From assembly GCA_964503335.1 (NCBI GenBank), contig CAZCZZ010000006.1:1-64000 (forward strand): 64,000 bases of DNA, written 5' to 3'. The DNA is from CAZCZZ01 sp964503335 (GTDB lineage Bacteria; Verrucomicrobiota; Kiritimatiellia; CAIVKH01). Position 1 is the first letter of the stretch. Every line of letters begins with the position of its first letter. The notes under the pieces are model-generated. The model was not told the origin of the DNA. It saw nothing but the letters and a program-made list of their open reading frames with translations, and searched no databases. This document shows positions 8,415 to 16,310 of this stretch, piece by piece. Position numbers and translations under genes: made by a program.

Positions 8415-9623
8415 ATGGGCATTTTCCAGCAAAACTTATCAAACACGTTCCGAAACTTTTTTGACTCGGAAAAGTCGAGCGGGATTCTGCTGATCATCTG
8501 CACTGTAATCTCGCTTTTGATTACGAATTCCTCACTCGGCGCAGACTATTTGAGTTTGTGGCAGATATACGCCGGAGGTCTTAGCCTAGAGCATTGGATA
8601 AACGATGCGCTGATGGCGATTTTCTTTCTCCTCATCGGCTTGGAACTCGAGCGCGAGCTTTATAGCGGCGAACTGTCCAACGTTCAAAACGCCCTTCTTC
8701 CGATTTTCGCGGCCATCGGGGGAATTGTCGCACCTGCACTAATTCATTTCTCTCTCAATGCAGGGACGCCGACGCAAGCCGGGATGGGGATTCCGATGGC
8801 GACGGACATCGCGTTTGCCCTTGGCGTTCTGGCCATTCTCGGAAACCGTATTCCCGCGTCGCTGAAAGTGTTTGTGGTGGCGTTCGCCGTCATAGATGAT
8901 TTGAGCGCGATCGTCATCATCGCCGCGTTCTACACGGCACAACTTTCGGTTGGGTATCTTGCTGCTGCTTTGGCCGTTTGGACTCTTCTCTGTGCGCTGA
9001 ATCGTCTCTTCAAGGTGATGTCCCTGGTCCCTTATCTGCTGGGCGGCGCGTTGATGTGGTTTTTCATGCTCAAGTCAGGCGTTCACGCAACGGTTGCCGG
9101 CGTGATGCTGGCCTTTGCCATCCCATTCTCCGCTAAAGACGACGACGAAGAGTCGCCCTCACACAGGCTCGAACATTGTTTACACAAGCCGGTCGCGTTT
9201 ATTGTTTTGCCGATTTTCGCACTGGCCAATACGGCGATCCTTGTCGGCGCGGATTGGATGGAAAACCTGACCAGCACGAACAGCGTTGGCATCACCGCGG
9301 GTTTGATCGTGGGCAAACCTATAGGGGTTACGTTCCTTTGTTTCGTCGCCGTTGCATGCGGCATATGCCGCTTACCGCCCGATCTGAATTGGCGGCACAT
9401 TTTCGGCGCAGGGATTCTTGGTGGCATCGGATTTACGATGTCGATTTTCATTACCAATCTCGCATTTGCTGGAGATGCGGAGACCATAAGCGCTTCAAAA
9501 ATGGCAATTCTTCTGGCGTCGCTGATGGCGGGAACAATCGGCTTTCTGTGGCTCAGACTTTTGGGCAAACCCGAAGCAACGGGCAGCCAAATGAACTTAA
9601 AGCAATCGAGACAGGCGCAATGA
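8415..9623 (+). CDS. nhaA: Na+/H+ antiporter NhaA
   Basis: NhaA exports Na+ or Li+ in exchange for two protons across the inner membrane, keeping sodium low at alkaline pH. The 402-residue protein has the ATDIAFALGVLA motif (Asp131) and AVIDDLSAI (Asp161-Asp162), the ion-binding aspartates, and a conserved lysine in LIVGKPIGV. C-terminal helices contain GAGILGGIGFTMSIFI. Base composition is visibly lower in G+C than the flanking genes, and an IS1380 fragment lies just upstream, which suggests horizontal acquisition. No good ribosome site precedes the ATG; translation may be controlled by the folded leader at 8313-8382. The convergent AraC gene follows. Confidence 0.96.
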   Translation: MGIFQQNLSNTFRNFFDSEKSSGILLIICTVISLLITNSSLGADYLSLWQIYAGGLSLEHWINDALMAIFFLLIGLELERELYSGELSNVQNALLPIFAAIGGIVAPALIHFSLNAGTPTQAGMGIPMATDIAFALGVLAILGNRIPASLKVFVVAFAVIDDLSAIVIIAAFYTAQLSVGYLAAALAVWTLLCALNRLFKVMSLVPYLLGGALMWFFMLKSGVHATVAGVMLAFAIPFSAKDDDEESPSHRLEHCLHKPVAFIVLPIFALANTAILVGADWMENLTSTNSVGITAGLIVGKPIGVTFLCFVAVACGICRLPPDLNWRHIFGAGILGGIGFTMSIFITNLAFAGDAETISASKMAILLASLMAGTIGFLWLRLLGKPEATGSQMNLKQSRQAQ

Positions 9624-9634
9624 GGACGCATACC

Positions 9635-9694
9635 AGCGGTTCCAGCCGACGGTCTTGCCTCCGCTTCGCTCCGACAAGCCCGCAGTTGACGCTT
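9635..9694. repeat. Family H imperfect palindrome
   Basis: The arms around AGCG..TCCAGCCGACGG and the inverse of CGCAGTTGACGCTT flank GGTCTTGCC and GACAAGCC, with CCGCTTCGCTCC in the loop. Pairing is imperfect with several bulges. It fills the 82-bp gap between the ends of nhaA and the AraC regulator and might serve both as a transcript end. Confidence 0.4.
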
Positions 9695-9705
9695 ACAGTC
9701 GACAG

Positions 9706-10476
9706 CTATAGGTCGGGCATGTCGCCTGCCTGATGTCGTCGCCGGTAGGCACCGGGGGATAGGCCGAAGTCGGCGCGGAAGCTCCGGGTGAAGTGGCTGT
9801 GGTCGTAGAAGCCGCAGGAGACGGCGATCTCAACGATCTTGTCGGTGGTGGTGGCGAGGCGGCGGCAGGTTTGTTGGAGGCGGATCTTTTGCACGTAGCG
9901 GGCGGGCGTGATGCCGAAGGCGGCGCGGAAGATGCGTTCAAACTGGCTCACGGACTTATGCACGAGCGCGGCGAGGTCGGAGACGCGGCAAGGCTCGGCG
10001 TAATGGTTCGCAATGTATTCCACGACCGGCGCGAGATCCTGAAACCGACGCCAAGACACTTCGCCGGAGTGCAGGTCGCGGGTGAAGCCTGCGAGGCCAC
10101 GAATCCGTCCGCGTGCATCCACCAACGGAATCTTGCTGGTCTCGTGCCACGTGATGCTCCCGTCCGCGTTCGGTACCAGCTCGACATGCCGATCAATCAC
10201 CCGCCCCGTTTTCATCACCTCGCGATCGTCGCGAATAAAGCGCATGGCCAGGTCCGTCGGTGCAAAGTCATGGTCGTTCTTGCCCAGCACGTCCTCCAGC
10301 GAAACCGCGCCGACCATCCGCACGAACGGCTCGTTCGCATACACAAACTCACCCTTGAGGTTCTTCGCGAAGAAATACACATCAGGGAGATAGGCAAACA
10401 GGCGGGCAATCGGAGAAATAAGGGATAATAGCGCAGAATCAGCGCCTTCGACACGCCGGGTGACCGATTTAGCCAT
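9706..10476 (-). CDS. PAS-domain AraC-family transcriptional regulator
   Basis: About 256 residues. Residues 25-135 form a PAS sensor with a PDVYFFAKNLKGEFVYAN core and the GLAGFTRDLH end typical of PAS. Residues 150-250 hold two AraC helix-turn-helix motifs, including FGITPARYVQKIRLQQTCRR and CGFYDHSHFTRSFRADFG. The protein probably binds a small ligand through PAS and controls nearby genes. It is divergent from the Gfo/ThuA/Gfo cluster, with perfect palindrome A1 between them, so that cluster is the likely target. The start was placed at the ATG for MAKSV; two earlier in-frame ATGs (10497, 10512) are possible. Confidence 0.88.
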   Translation of the reverse strand: MAKSVTRRVEGADSALLSLISPIARLFAYLPDVYFFAKNLKGEFVYANEPFVRMVGAVSLEDVLGKNDHDFAPTDLAMRFIRDDREVMKTGRVIDRHVELVPNADGSITWHETSKIPLVDARGRIRGLAGFTRDLHSGEVSWRRFQDLAPVVEYIANHYAEPCRVSDLAALVHKSVSQFERIFRAAFGITPARYVQKIRLQQTCRRLATTTDKIVEIAVSCGFYDHSHFTRSFRADFGLSPGAYRRRHQAGDMPDL

Positions 10477-10564
10477 GAGCAGAATATACACAGACATGCG
10501 CGATGGATGCAAGACGCGGAACCCGCCGAAGTCTACGGTGTGAGAATCTTAAGAAGGAGTTTGT

Positions 10565-10665
10565 AACCACGGATGGACACAGATGAACACGGATAGAGGA
10601 GAAGCAAGAATCAGCAGCTTTTCATTTCCTGCCAAATCCGTGTTCATCTGTGTCCATCCGTGGTT
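10565..10665. repeat. Family A palindromic repeat, copy 1 (101 bp)
   Basis: Two perfect 30-bp inverted arms, 10565-10594 (AACCACGGATGGACACAGAT...) and 10636-10665, flank a 41-bp loop that is purine-rich on the left and pyrimidine-rich on the right. Each arm is itself a tandem of a roughly 9-bp unit (GGACACxGAT). It lies in the divergent region between the AraC regulator and the first Gfo gene and would form a long hairpin in the Gfo leader. Confidence 0.92.
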
Positions 10666-10695
10666 AAGCTCTGATTTCTGCTTCGAGGAAAAATC

Positions 10696-11844
10696 ATGAT
10701 TGCAGACCGTAAACTTCGCATGGGCATGGTGGGTGGGGGGCGTGGGGCGTTTATCGGTGGCGTGCACCGGATGGCGGCGACGTTGGATGGCCAGATCGAG
10801 CTTGTTTGCGGTGCGTTCAGTTCCGATCCGAAGAAATCGAAGCAGTCCGGCGCGGATTGGTTCCTTCCCGCCGATCGCTGCTACGGAAGCTACGCCGAGA
10901 TGTTTGCCGCGGAGGCGCGACGGCCTGAAGGCGACCGGATGGACTTTGTGACGATTGTCACCCCCAACTTCCTGCACTATCCCGTGGCGTGCATGGCCCT
11001 CGACCACGGATTCCATGTCGTGTGTGACAAGCCGATGACATTCGACCTGAAGCAGGCGAAGCACCTCGAGGCGCTGGTGAAGAAGTCGGGACGCATCTTT
11101 GCGCTGACGCACAACTACACGGGATATCCCATGGTCAAGGAGGCGCGAGAGCGTGTCCGGTCGGGCCAGCTCGGAAAGATCCGCAAAGTCGTCGTCGAAT
11201 ATCCTCAAGGCTGGCTAGCGACGGCGTTGGAGCGGAGTGGACAGAAACAAGCCGACTGGCGCACGGACCCCAAGCGTGCCGGCATCAGTTGCTGCATGGG
11301 CGACATCGGAACGCACGCGGAGAATCTCGCAGAGTACATCACGGGACTGCAGATCGAGGAGTTGTGCGCCGACCTGACGACGTTCCTGCCCGGGCGCAAG
11401 CTGGACGACGACGGAAGCGTCCTGCTCCGGTTCAAAGGCGGCGCGCGCGGCGTCCTGCACGCCAGCCAGATCTCCGCGGGTGAGGAGAACGCGCTCCGTA
11501 TCCGCGTCTATGGCGAGAAGGGCGGCTTGGATTGGTCGCAGGAAGAACCGAACACCCTCACACTGAAATGGGCCAATCGCCCGCGTGAGGTATTGCGCGC
11601 AGGCGGACCTGGCCTTTCGCCATCCGCGACCGCCGCGTGCCGTCTCCCGGCGGGACATCCGGAAGGATTCCTCGAAGCCTTCGCCAATGTGTACCGGAAC
11701 TTCGCGGGGGCCGTGCGCGCAACATCCCGGAGGAAGTCCTTCGACTTCCCGACGGTGCAGGACGGAGTGCGCGGGATGTCCTTTATTGAAGCGACGGTCG
11801 AGAGTTCGATGCGGGGAGCCAAGTGGGTGAAACTGAAAGGTTAG
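10696..11844 (+). CDS. Gfo/Idh/MocA family oxidoreductase
   Basis: A 382-residue NAD(P)-dependent sugar dehydrogenase or related enzyme. The N-terminal Rossmann fold has GMVGGGRGAFIGGVHR (residues 9-24). The family motif VVCDKPMTF appears near residue 114, with the conserved lysine of the EKP/DKP triad, and a C-terminal α/β domain includes GGARGVLHASQISAGEENAL. Substrate is not predictable; cyclitols, amino sugars and ketosugars are common. GAGGA precedes the ATG by seven bases. ThuA follows five bases after the stop, so the two are an operon, probably controlled by the divergent PAS-AraC protein. Confidence 0.92.
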   Translation: MIADRKLRMGMVGGGRGAFIGGVHRMAATLDGQIELVCGAFSSDPKKSKQSGADWFLPADRCYGSYAEMFAAEARRPEGDRMDFVTIVTPNFLHYPVACMALDHGFHVVCDKPMTFDLKQAKHLEALVKKSGRIFALTHNYTGYPMVKEARERVRSGQLGKIRKVVVEYPQGWLATALERSGQKQADWRTDPKRAGISCCMGDIGTHAENLAEYITGLQIEELCADLTTFLPGRKLDDDGSVLLRFKGGARGVLHASQISAGEENALRIRVYGEKGGLDWSQEEPNTLTLKWANRPREVLRAGGPGLSPSATAACRLPAGHPEGFLEAFANVYRNFAGAVRATSRRKSFDFPTVQDGVRGMSFIEATVESSMRGAKWVKLKG

Positions 11845-11849
11845 ACATC

Positions 11850-12623
11850 ATGAGTGAAGTAGTACGCGTGACCATCTGGAATGAATTTCAACACGAGCGA
11901 CACAACGAAGCGGTCAAGAAGATCTATCCCGACGGGATGCACAAGACGATCGAGCGTGGCTTGAAGGCCTATCCGGGCCTGACGACGCGCACCGCGACGC
12001 TGGATGAACCGGAGCACGGCTTGACGGAATCCGTGCTGGATCAGACCGACGTCCTCATCTGGTGGGGCCACATCGCCCACAAAGATGTGAAGGACGCCGT
12101 CGTCCAGCGCGTGCAAAAGAAAGTGCTCGAAGGCATGGGGCTGATCGTCCTGCACTCCGGACACTATTCGAAGATCTTCAAGAGCCTGCTCGGTACGAAT
12201 TGTTCGCTCAAGTGGCGCGAGGCGGCGGAGAAGGAACGTCTCTGGAACCTCGAACCGGCGCACCCCATAACCGAAGGCATCGGCCAGTTCATCGAGATCC
12301 CGCACGAGGAGATGTACGGTGAGCGCTTCGACATTCCGACACCCGACAAACTCATCTTCGTCTCCTGGTTCCAGGGCGGCGAAGTGTTCCGCAGCGGTTG
12401 CTGCTGGGAGAGGGGACACGGACGCATCTTCTACTTTCGTCCCGGACACGAGACGTATCCCACGTATCACAACAAGGAAGTCATCCGCGTCATCGCCAAC
12501 GCCACGCGCTGGGCCAAGCCCCGAGCTATGATCAAGGACGTGTGTCCCAACACGGAAGCTCTGGAAAAACTCCCGCCGCCACCCGAAGGGTTCGGCAAAG
12601 CGGGTGTGTTGCAGAACGACTGA
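11850..12623 (+). CDS. ThuA-domain protein (trehalose-utilisation type)
   Basis: A 257-residue protein of the ThuA/class I amidotransferase-like fold. It begins VRVTIWNEFQHERHNEAVKK and carries TDVLIWWGHIAHKDV, IVLHSGHYSK and GCCWERGHGRIFYFRPGHE, as in ThuA proteins. In rhizobia ThuA acts with the Gfo-type enzyme ThuB in trehalose or disaccharide oxidation, forming or handling 3-keto sugars. That partnership matches the Gfo genes on either side. The ATG at 11850 was chosen over an earlier in-frame codon because it lies just after the preceding stop and gives the conserved N-terminus. Confidence 0.9.
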   Translation: MSEVVRVTIWNEFQHERHNEAVKKIYPDGMHKTIERGLKAYPGLTTRTATLDEPEHGLTESVLDQTDVLIWWGHIAHKDVKDAVVQRVQKKVLEGMGLIVLHSGHYSKIFKSLLGTNCSLKWREAAEKERLWNLEPAHPITEGIGQFIEIPHEEMYGERFDIPTPDKLIFVSWFQGGEVFRSGCCWERGHGRIFYFRPGHETYPTYHNKEVIRVIANATRWAKPRAMIKDVCPNTEALEKLPPPPEGFGKAGVLQND

Positions 12624-12643
12624 ACTACAAGACTCGGAGCTTC

Positions 12644-12744
12644 AACCACGGATGGACACGGATAAACACGGATGGGGAAAGACTGAGAAGCGGTGTTAAA
12701 TTCCCTTCTCTGCAATCCGTGTTTATCCGTGTCCATCCGTGGTT
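12644..12744. repeat. Family A palindromic repeat, copy 2 (101 bp)
   Basis: Perfect 30-bp arms at 12644-12673 and 12715-12744 flank a 41-bp loop, the same geometry as copy 1. Two arm positions differ from copy 1 and both differences are matched in the opposite arm. The loop sequence is largely different. It lies between the ThuA gene and the second Gfo gene, where it could end or attenuate the transcript. Confidence 0.92.
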
Positions 12745-12776
12745 AGGTAATTCGGATTCCTAAATCGGAAAAGACT

Positions 12777-13829
12777 ATGAGCAAGAAGATTCAAATAGCG
12801 ATTGTCGGCACGGGTGGAATGGCCCATGCGCATGCGGGGTCCTTGCAGAAGATGCGGGGCGTGGAAGTGACGGCGGTCGCGGATGTGGATGCGGCACGCG
12901 CGCAGGCCTTCGCGGCGAAGTTCAACGTGTCCCGGTCGTACGACAATTTCACGAAGCTCCTGGCGGAGGCGCCGGTGGACGCGGTGATCAATGTGACACC
13001 CGACGCGTTTCACGCGCCGCTGACGCTTGAAGCGGTGGCTGCAGGCAAACACGTGCTGTGCGAGAAGCCGCTGGCGACAAATTACGCCGACGCGAAGCAC
13101 ATGGCCGTCGCGGCGAAGAAGAAGGGTGTCGTTCACATGGTGAACTTCTCCTACCGCAACAGCGCGGCGGTCCAGTGCGCGCACACGATGGTGAGCCGCG
13201 GCGATATCGGACGTCCGATCCACTTTGAGGCCAGCTACCTGCAGAGTTGGCTCACTTCGACGATCTGGGGCGAATGGCGCACCTCGCCGGGCTGGCTATG
13301 GCGCCTTTCGACCGCACACGGGAGCAAGGGCGCGCTGGGCGATATTGGCGTGCACATCCTCGACATGGCTTCCTTCGCGTTGGGCTCCTACGCGTCCGTG
13401 TCCTGCCGCTTGCGCACCTTCGACAAAGCGAAGGGCGGTCGCGTCGGCAAGTACAAACTCGATGCCAACGACTCCGCGGTCATCAACGCCGAGATGGAAA
13501 ACGGCGCGTTGGGCGTGGTGCACCTCTCACGCTGGGCGACAGGCCATAGCAACTCCCTTCAACTTCGCGTCTATGGCGAGAAGGGTGCGTTGGTCGTGAA
13601 CCTCGACAAGAGCTACAACCACCTCGACGTCTGCATGGGTCCCGACCGGAACAAGGCGCAGTGGAAGACCATCGCCTGTCCCAAGACCCCCAACATGCAC
13701 GAACGCTTCTTGAAGAGCATCCGCACGGGGAAGATCGAGCAACCGGACTTCAACCAGGGCGCGGCCATTCAGCGGGTGATGGATGCCTGCTTTGAGTCGG
13801 ACGAAGCGGGGCGGGCGGTGCGCCCGTAA
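12777..13829 (+). CDS. Gfo/Idh/MocA family oxidoreductase
   Basis: A second, only distantly similar family member of 350 residues. It has IAIVGTGGMAHAHAGSLQKM at the Rossmann nucleotide site, VLCEKPLATN (catalytic EKP lysine) near residue 97, and GALGDIGVHILDMASFALG, the GDxGxHxxD strand that contributes substrate and catalytic residues. It probably oxidises a sugar or cyclitol with NAD(P). It follows the ThuA gene in the same direction but is separated by the 101-bp family A palindrome, so it may be a downstream, attenuated member of the same unit. Confidence 0.92.
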   Translation: MSKKIQIAIVGTGGMAHAHAGSLQKMRGVEVTAVADVDAARAQAFAAKFNVSRSYDNFTKLLAEAPVDAVINVTPDAFHAPLTLEAVAAGKHVLCEKPLATNYADAKHMAVAAKKKGVVHMVNFSYRNSAAVQCAHTMVSRGDIGRPIHFEASYLQSWLTSTIWGEWRTSPGWLWRLSTAHGSKGALGDIGVHILDMASFALGSYASVSCRLRTFDKAKGGRVGKYKLDANDSAVINAEMENGALGVVHLSRWATGHSNSLQLRVYGEKGALVVNLDKSYNHLDVCMGPDRNKAQWKTIACPKTPNMHERFLKSIRTGKIEQPDFNQGAAIQRVMDACFESDEAGRAVRP

Positions 13830-13835
13830 AACTGA

Positions 13836-13886
13836 CGTAATCCGTGGTCAGATTGTCGGAATGCGGATAACGGATCACGGATCACG
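13836..13886. repeat. Family D palindromic repeat, copy 1
   Basis: The arm CGTAATCCGTGGTC (13836-13849) pairs with GATCACGGATCACG (13873-13886) at 12 of 14 positions. The inside is made of further ATCCG/CGGAT units. It lies just after the second Gfo gene. A related copy is at 20893-20942. Confidence 0.6.
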
Positions 13887-13935
13887 AACTTTCGCTCATT
13901 CTTTCCTCTCCCGCCGCATCCTGCTACAACCAGTC

Positions 13936-14724
13936 ATGGGTTGGATTGGAACGCTCGGTAGCCGGACGATCGTGAAGTGGCGGGGGATTCGTTATCTCCT
14001 TGCCGTCGCATGGTCCGCGCTGGGTGTCGCCGTCAAGGGTCGCTACTGGACGCGATCCGTCCGCAACGTGCTCGCTCGCCAGATTCTCTTCACCGGCTAT
14101 GAAGCGACGCGCTTCGTTTCCCTCATCGCGTTCATGGTCGGCATCTCGATTGTCGTCCAGGCGCAGGTCTGGCTCACGGCGGTGGGGCAGGCGAACATGC
14201 TCGGCTCGGTCCTTGTCATGGTTGTCGTGCGGGAAGTCGGGCCGCTGCTGACGAATTTCGTCGTGATCGGACGCAGCGGCACGGCGATCGCGACCGAGTT
14301 GGGCAATATGAAGGTCAACGGCGAGGTCCATGTGCTCGACGCGCAGGGCCTCGATCCCTTTGTCTATCTCGTTGTGACCCGCGTGCTCGGCGTGGCCATC
14401 TCCGTGTTCTGCCTGACGATCGTGTTCATTGTCGTCTCGTTCTTCAGCGGCTATGTCAGCGGACTGTTGCTCGGGCTGACGGCGATGGAGCCAAGCCGGT
14501 TCATCGATACGGTCTTCAGCGCGCTCCACCAGGCGGATGTCCTGAACCTGCTCGCGAAGACGCTGATCCCGGGGATCCTGACGGGCGTAATCTGCTGCAC
14601 CGAAGGCCTGAGCGTCGGATCGGCCATCACGGAAGTCCCGCAGGCCGCGACGCGCGGCGTGGTGCGATCCACCACGGCGCTCTTCATCACCTCCGCGCTC
14701 GTCTCACTACTCACCTACCTGTGA
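13936..14724 (+). CDS. MlaE-family ABC transporter permease
   Basis: A 262-residue inner-membrane protein of the MlaE/YrbE/TrnD family that moves phospholipids or other lipids between inner and outer membranes. Family signatures are LVMVVVREVGPLLTNFVVIG, GRSGTAIATELGNMKVNGEV (the central EFE-like coupling region), LDAQGLDPF and the C-terminal CCTEGLSVGSAITEVPQAAT. The ATG at 13936 fits the family; longer upstream reading would run into repeat D1 and the preceding gene. The stop overlaps the next gene by four bases (GTGA). Next come an ATPase-like and an MCE gene, the standard MlaE-F-D order. Confidence 0.93.
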   Translation: MGWIGTLGSRTIVKWRGIRYLLAVAWSALGVAVKGRYWTRSVRNVLARQILFTGYEATRFVSLIAFMVGISIVVQAQVWLTAVGQANMLGSVLVMVVVREVGPLLTNFVVIGRSGTAIATELGNMKVNGEVHVLDAQGLDPFVYLVVTRVLGVAISVFCLTIVFIVVSFFSGYVSGLLLGLTAMEPSRFIDTVFSALHQADVLNLLAKTLIPGILTGVICCTEGLSVGSAITEVPQAATRGVVRSTTALFITSALVSLLTYL

Positions 14725-15416
14725 AAACAGATCCCTCCAAACCCGTGCTTGAGTTCCGTTCTGTCGGCTTTGCGGCTGAGGGTGCGTACGAGACGGATAT
14801 CGTCGAAGCGTCGTTCCGAATCCAGCCGGGTGAACTCCTGCTTCTCTACGTTGACACGACGCAGGACCGCACACCGGTCGCGGACCTGGCACAAGGCCTC
14901 ATCCCGTCGGGGACCGGCGAGGTGTTGTTCCAAGGCGAGGATTGGATGAAGGTCGGGCCCGACGACTCCTCGACGTTGCGTTCGCGCATCGGTCGGGTTT
15001 TCGAGAGCGGGGGATGGGTGAGCAATTTGGACCTGGACGAGAATGTCACACTGGCGCAGCGCTATCATTATGACAGACCCGACGAGGACGTTCTCGAGGA
15101 AGCGCTGCGTATTGCGCGCGAGGTAGGGTTGGACGACATCCCAAAGGCACGTCCGGCCCTCGTGAACCGACAGATCCTGCGGCGTGCCCAATGGGTGCGC
15201 GCTTTGATCGGTACACCCGCGCTGCTCATCCTCGATCACCCCTGCCGTGAGTTGTCCCGTTCCGAGGCCGGCCGGCTTGCGCGGAGCCTCGAACAAAGGC
15301 GTGCCGGCGGACTTGCGGCGCTATGGATTACCCAGGATGAAGGAGAGGAAAGCGCGCTCGGTCTCAAGCCGACCTTGAAATTAAGGCTGCAGGACTCGAA
15401 GATGCTGCCCGCATAA
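14721..15416 (+). CDS. MlaF-position ABC ATPase-like protein lacking catalytic motifs
   Basis: A 231-residue protein with the overall ABC ATPase layout, in the MlaF slot between MlaE and MlaD. The β-strand patterns (VLEFRSVGFA, IQPGELLLLY) and spacing are right. However, the Walker A loop reads VDTTQDRTP (44-52) with no GxGKS/T. The LSGGQ signature is replaced by NRQILRRA (149-156). Walker B ends LLILDHP with His173 for the catalytic Glu. The switch histidine reads TQD. All four motifs needed for ATP hydrolysis are gone, yet the frame is intact and coupled (GTG start overlapping mlaE). It may be a structural or regulatory subunit, with ATP supplied by another NBD. Confidence 0.75.
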   Translation: MKTDPSKPVLEFRSVGFAAEGAYETDIVEASFRIQPGELLLLYVDTTQDRTPVADLAQGLIPSGTGEVLFQGEDWMKVGPDDSSTLRSRIGRVFESGGWVSNLDLDENVTLAQRYHYDRPDEDVLEEALRIAREVGLDDIPKARPALVNRQILRRAQWVRALIGTPALLILDHPCRELSRSEAGRLARSLEQRRAGGLAALWITQDEGEESALGLKPTLKLRLQDSKMLPA

Positions 15417-15422
15417 GAACCC

Positions 15423-16310
15423 ATGGCTAAACCGTTCAAATTCCGCTACGTGAACGAAATCGTCGGCACCTTTGTGCTCTTCGTCGTAATCCTGCTCATC
15501 CTCGCCGTCGTCCTCGCGGGCCGCGCCCAGGAATGGTTCATCCCTATCAAGCGCTTCTCGATCGACTTTCCGATGGAAGGCTCTCTGGGCATCCAGAAGG
15601 GCGCCGAGGTTCAGATCCTGCAGACGAAAGTGGGTCGCGTGGAAAAGATCACCGTCGGCGAAGACGCGCGCATGAGCGGTGTGATTACGGTGAAGGGCGA
15701 CTTCATCCGGTTCGTCCGCGAGGACTCGCATGCGCTAGTGAAGAAGCGGTTCGGTGTAGCCGGCGACTCCTATATAGAGATCACGGAAGGGCAGGGCGAG
15801 ATCCTTCCCGACGGCTTTGCGATACTCGTCACAAAGGACACGGAGATTCTCGATGTTGCCGAGCAACTGCTCCAGCAGTTCAAGGACACGACCCTTCCCG
15901 CGATCGAGGAATACACCAAGCTCGCGGCCGATCTGCGGAATCCTGAAGGTCCACTGATGAAGCTCCTCGCCAACCTCGAAGCCATCACGGCGGGACTCGA
16001 AAAAGGCGAGGGCACGGCTGGCCAGATGCTCCGCGACCCGGCGATTGCGGAGGAACTGAAGTCGATCCTCGCCAAGGTCAACAGCAGCCTGGATGACATT
16101 CGCAAGACCACGCAGCAGTTGCCGCCGATGGCGGAGAAGGTCGGCGAAGAAATGAAGGACCTCCCCGGCCTCGTCCTTCAAACACAGGAAACGATTCGCG
16201 AAGCCGAACGTCTCATCGAGGGCATACAACAGAACTGGCTCATCCGCGGCAACATCCCGCAGCCCAAATCCAGCACCCTCATACCCGCGTCGGAGGTCTC
16301 CGCCCCATGA
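15423..16310 (+). CDS. MCE/MlaD-family lipid-binding protein
   Basis: A 295-residue periplasmic substrate-binding component anchored by one N-terminal helix (about 13-33, VGTFVLFVVILLILAVVLAG). The MCE domain follows (about 40-125) with GSLGIQKGAEVQILQTKVGR, KKRFGVAGDSYIEIT and other family strands. The C-terminal half is helical (about 140-275), likely forming the oligomeric barrel or needle seen in longer MCE proteins. It starts six bases after the ATPase-like gene and overlaps the next gene by four bases, so it belongs to the same operon. Confidence 0.92.
   Translation: MAKPFKFRYVNEIVGTFVLFVVILLILAVVLAGRAQEWFIPIKRFSIDFPMEGSLGIQKGAEVQILQTKVGRVEKITVGEDARMSGVITVKGDFIRFVREDSHALVKKRFGVAGDSYIEITEGQGEILPDGFAILVTKDTEILDVAEQLLQQFKDTTLPAIEEYTKLAADLRNPEGPLMKLLANLEAITAGLEKGEGTAGQMLRDPAIAEELKSILAKVNSSLDDIRKTTQQLPPMAEKVGEEMKDLPGLVLQTQETIREAERLIEGIQQNWLIRGNIPQPKSSTLIPASEVSAP

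Noticed and set aside
10565..12744. CRISPR-like repeats
   Set aside because: The repeats are inverted arm pairs far apart, not regular direct repeats with spacers, and no cas genes are present.
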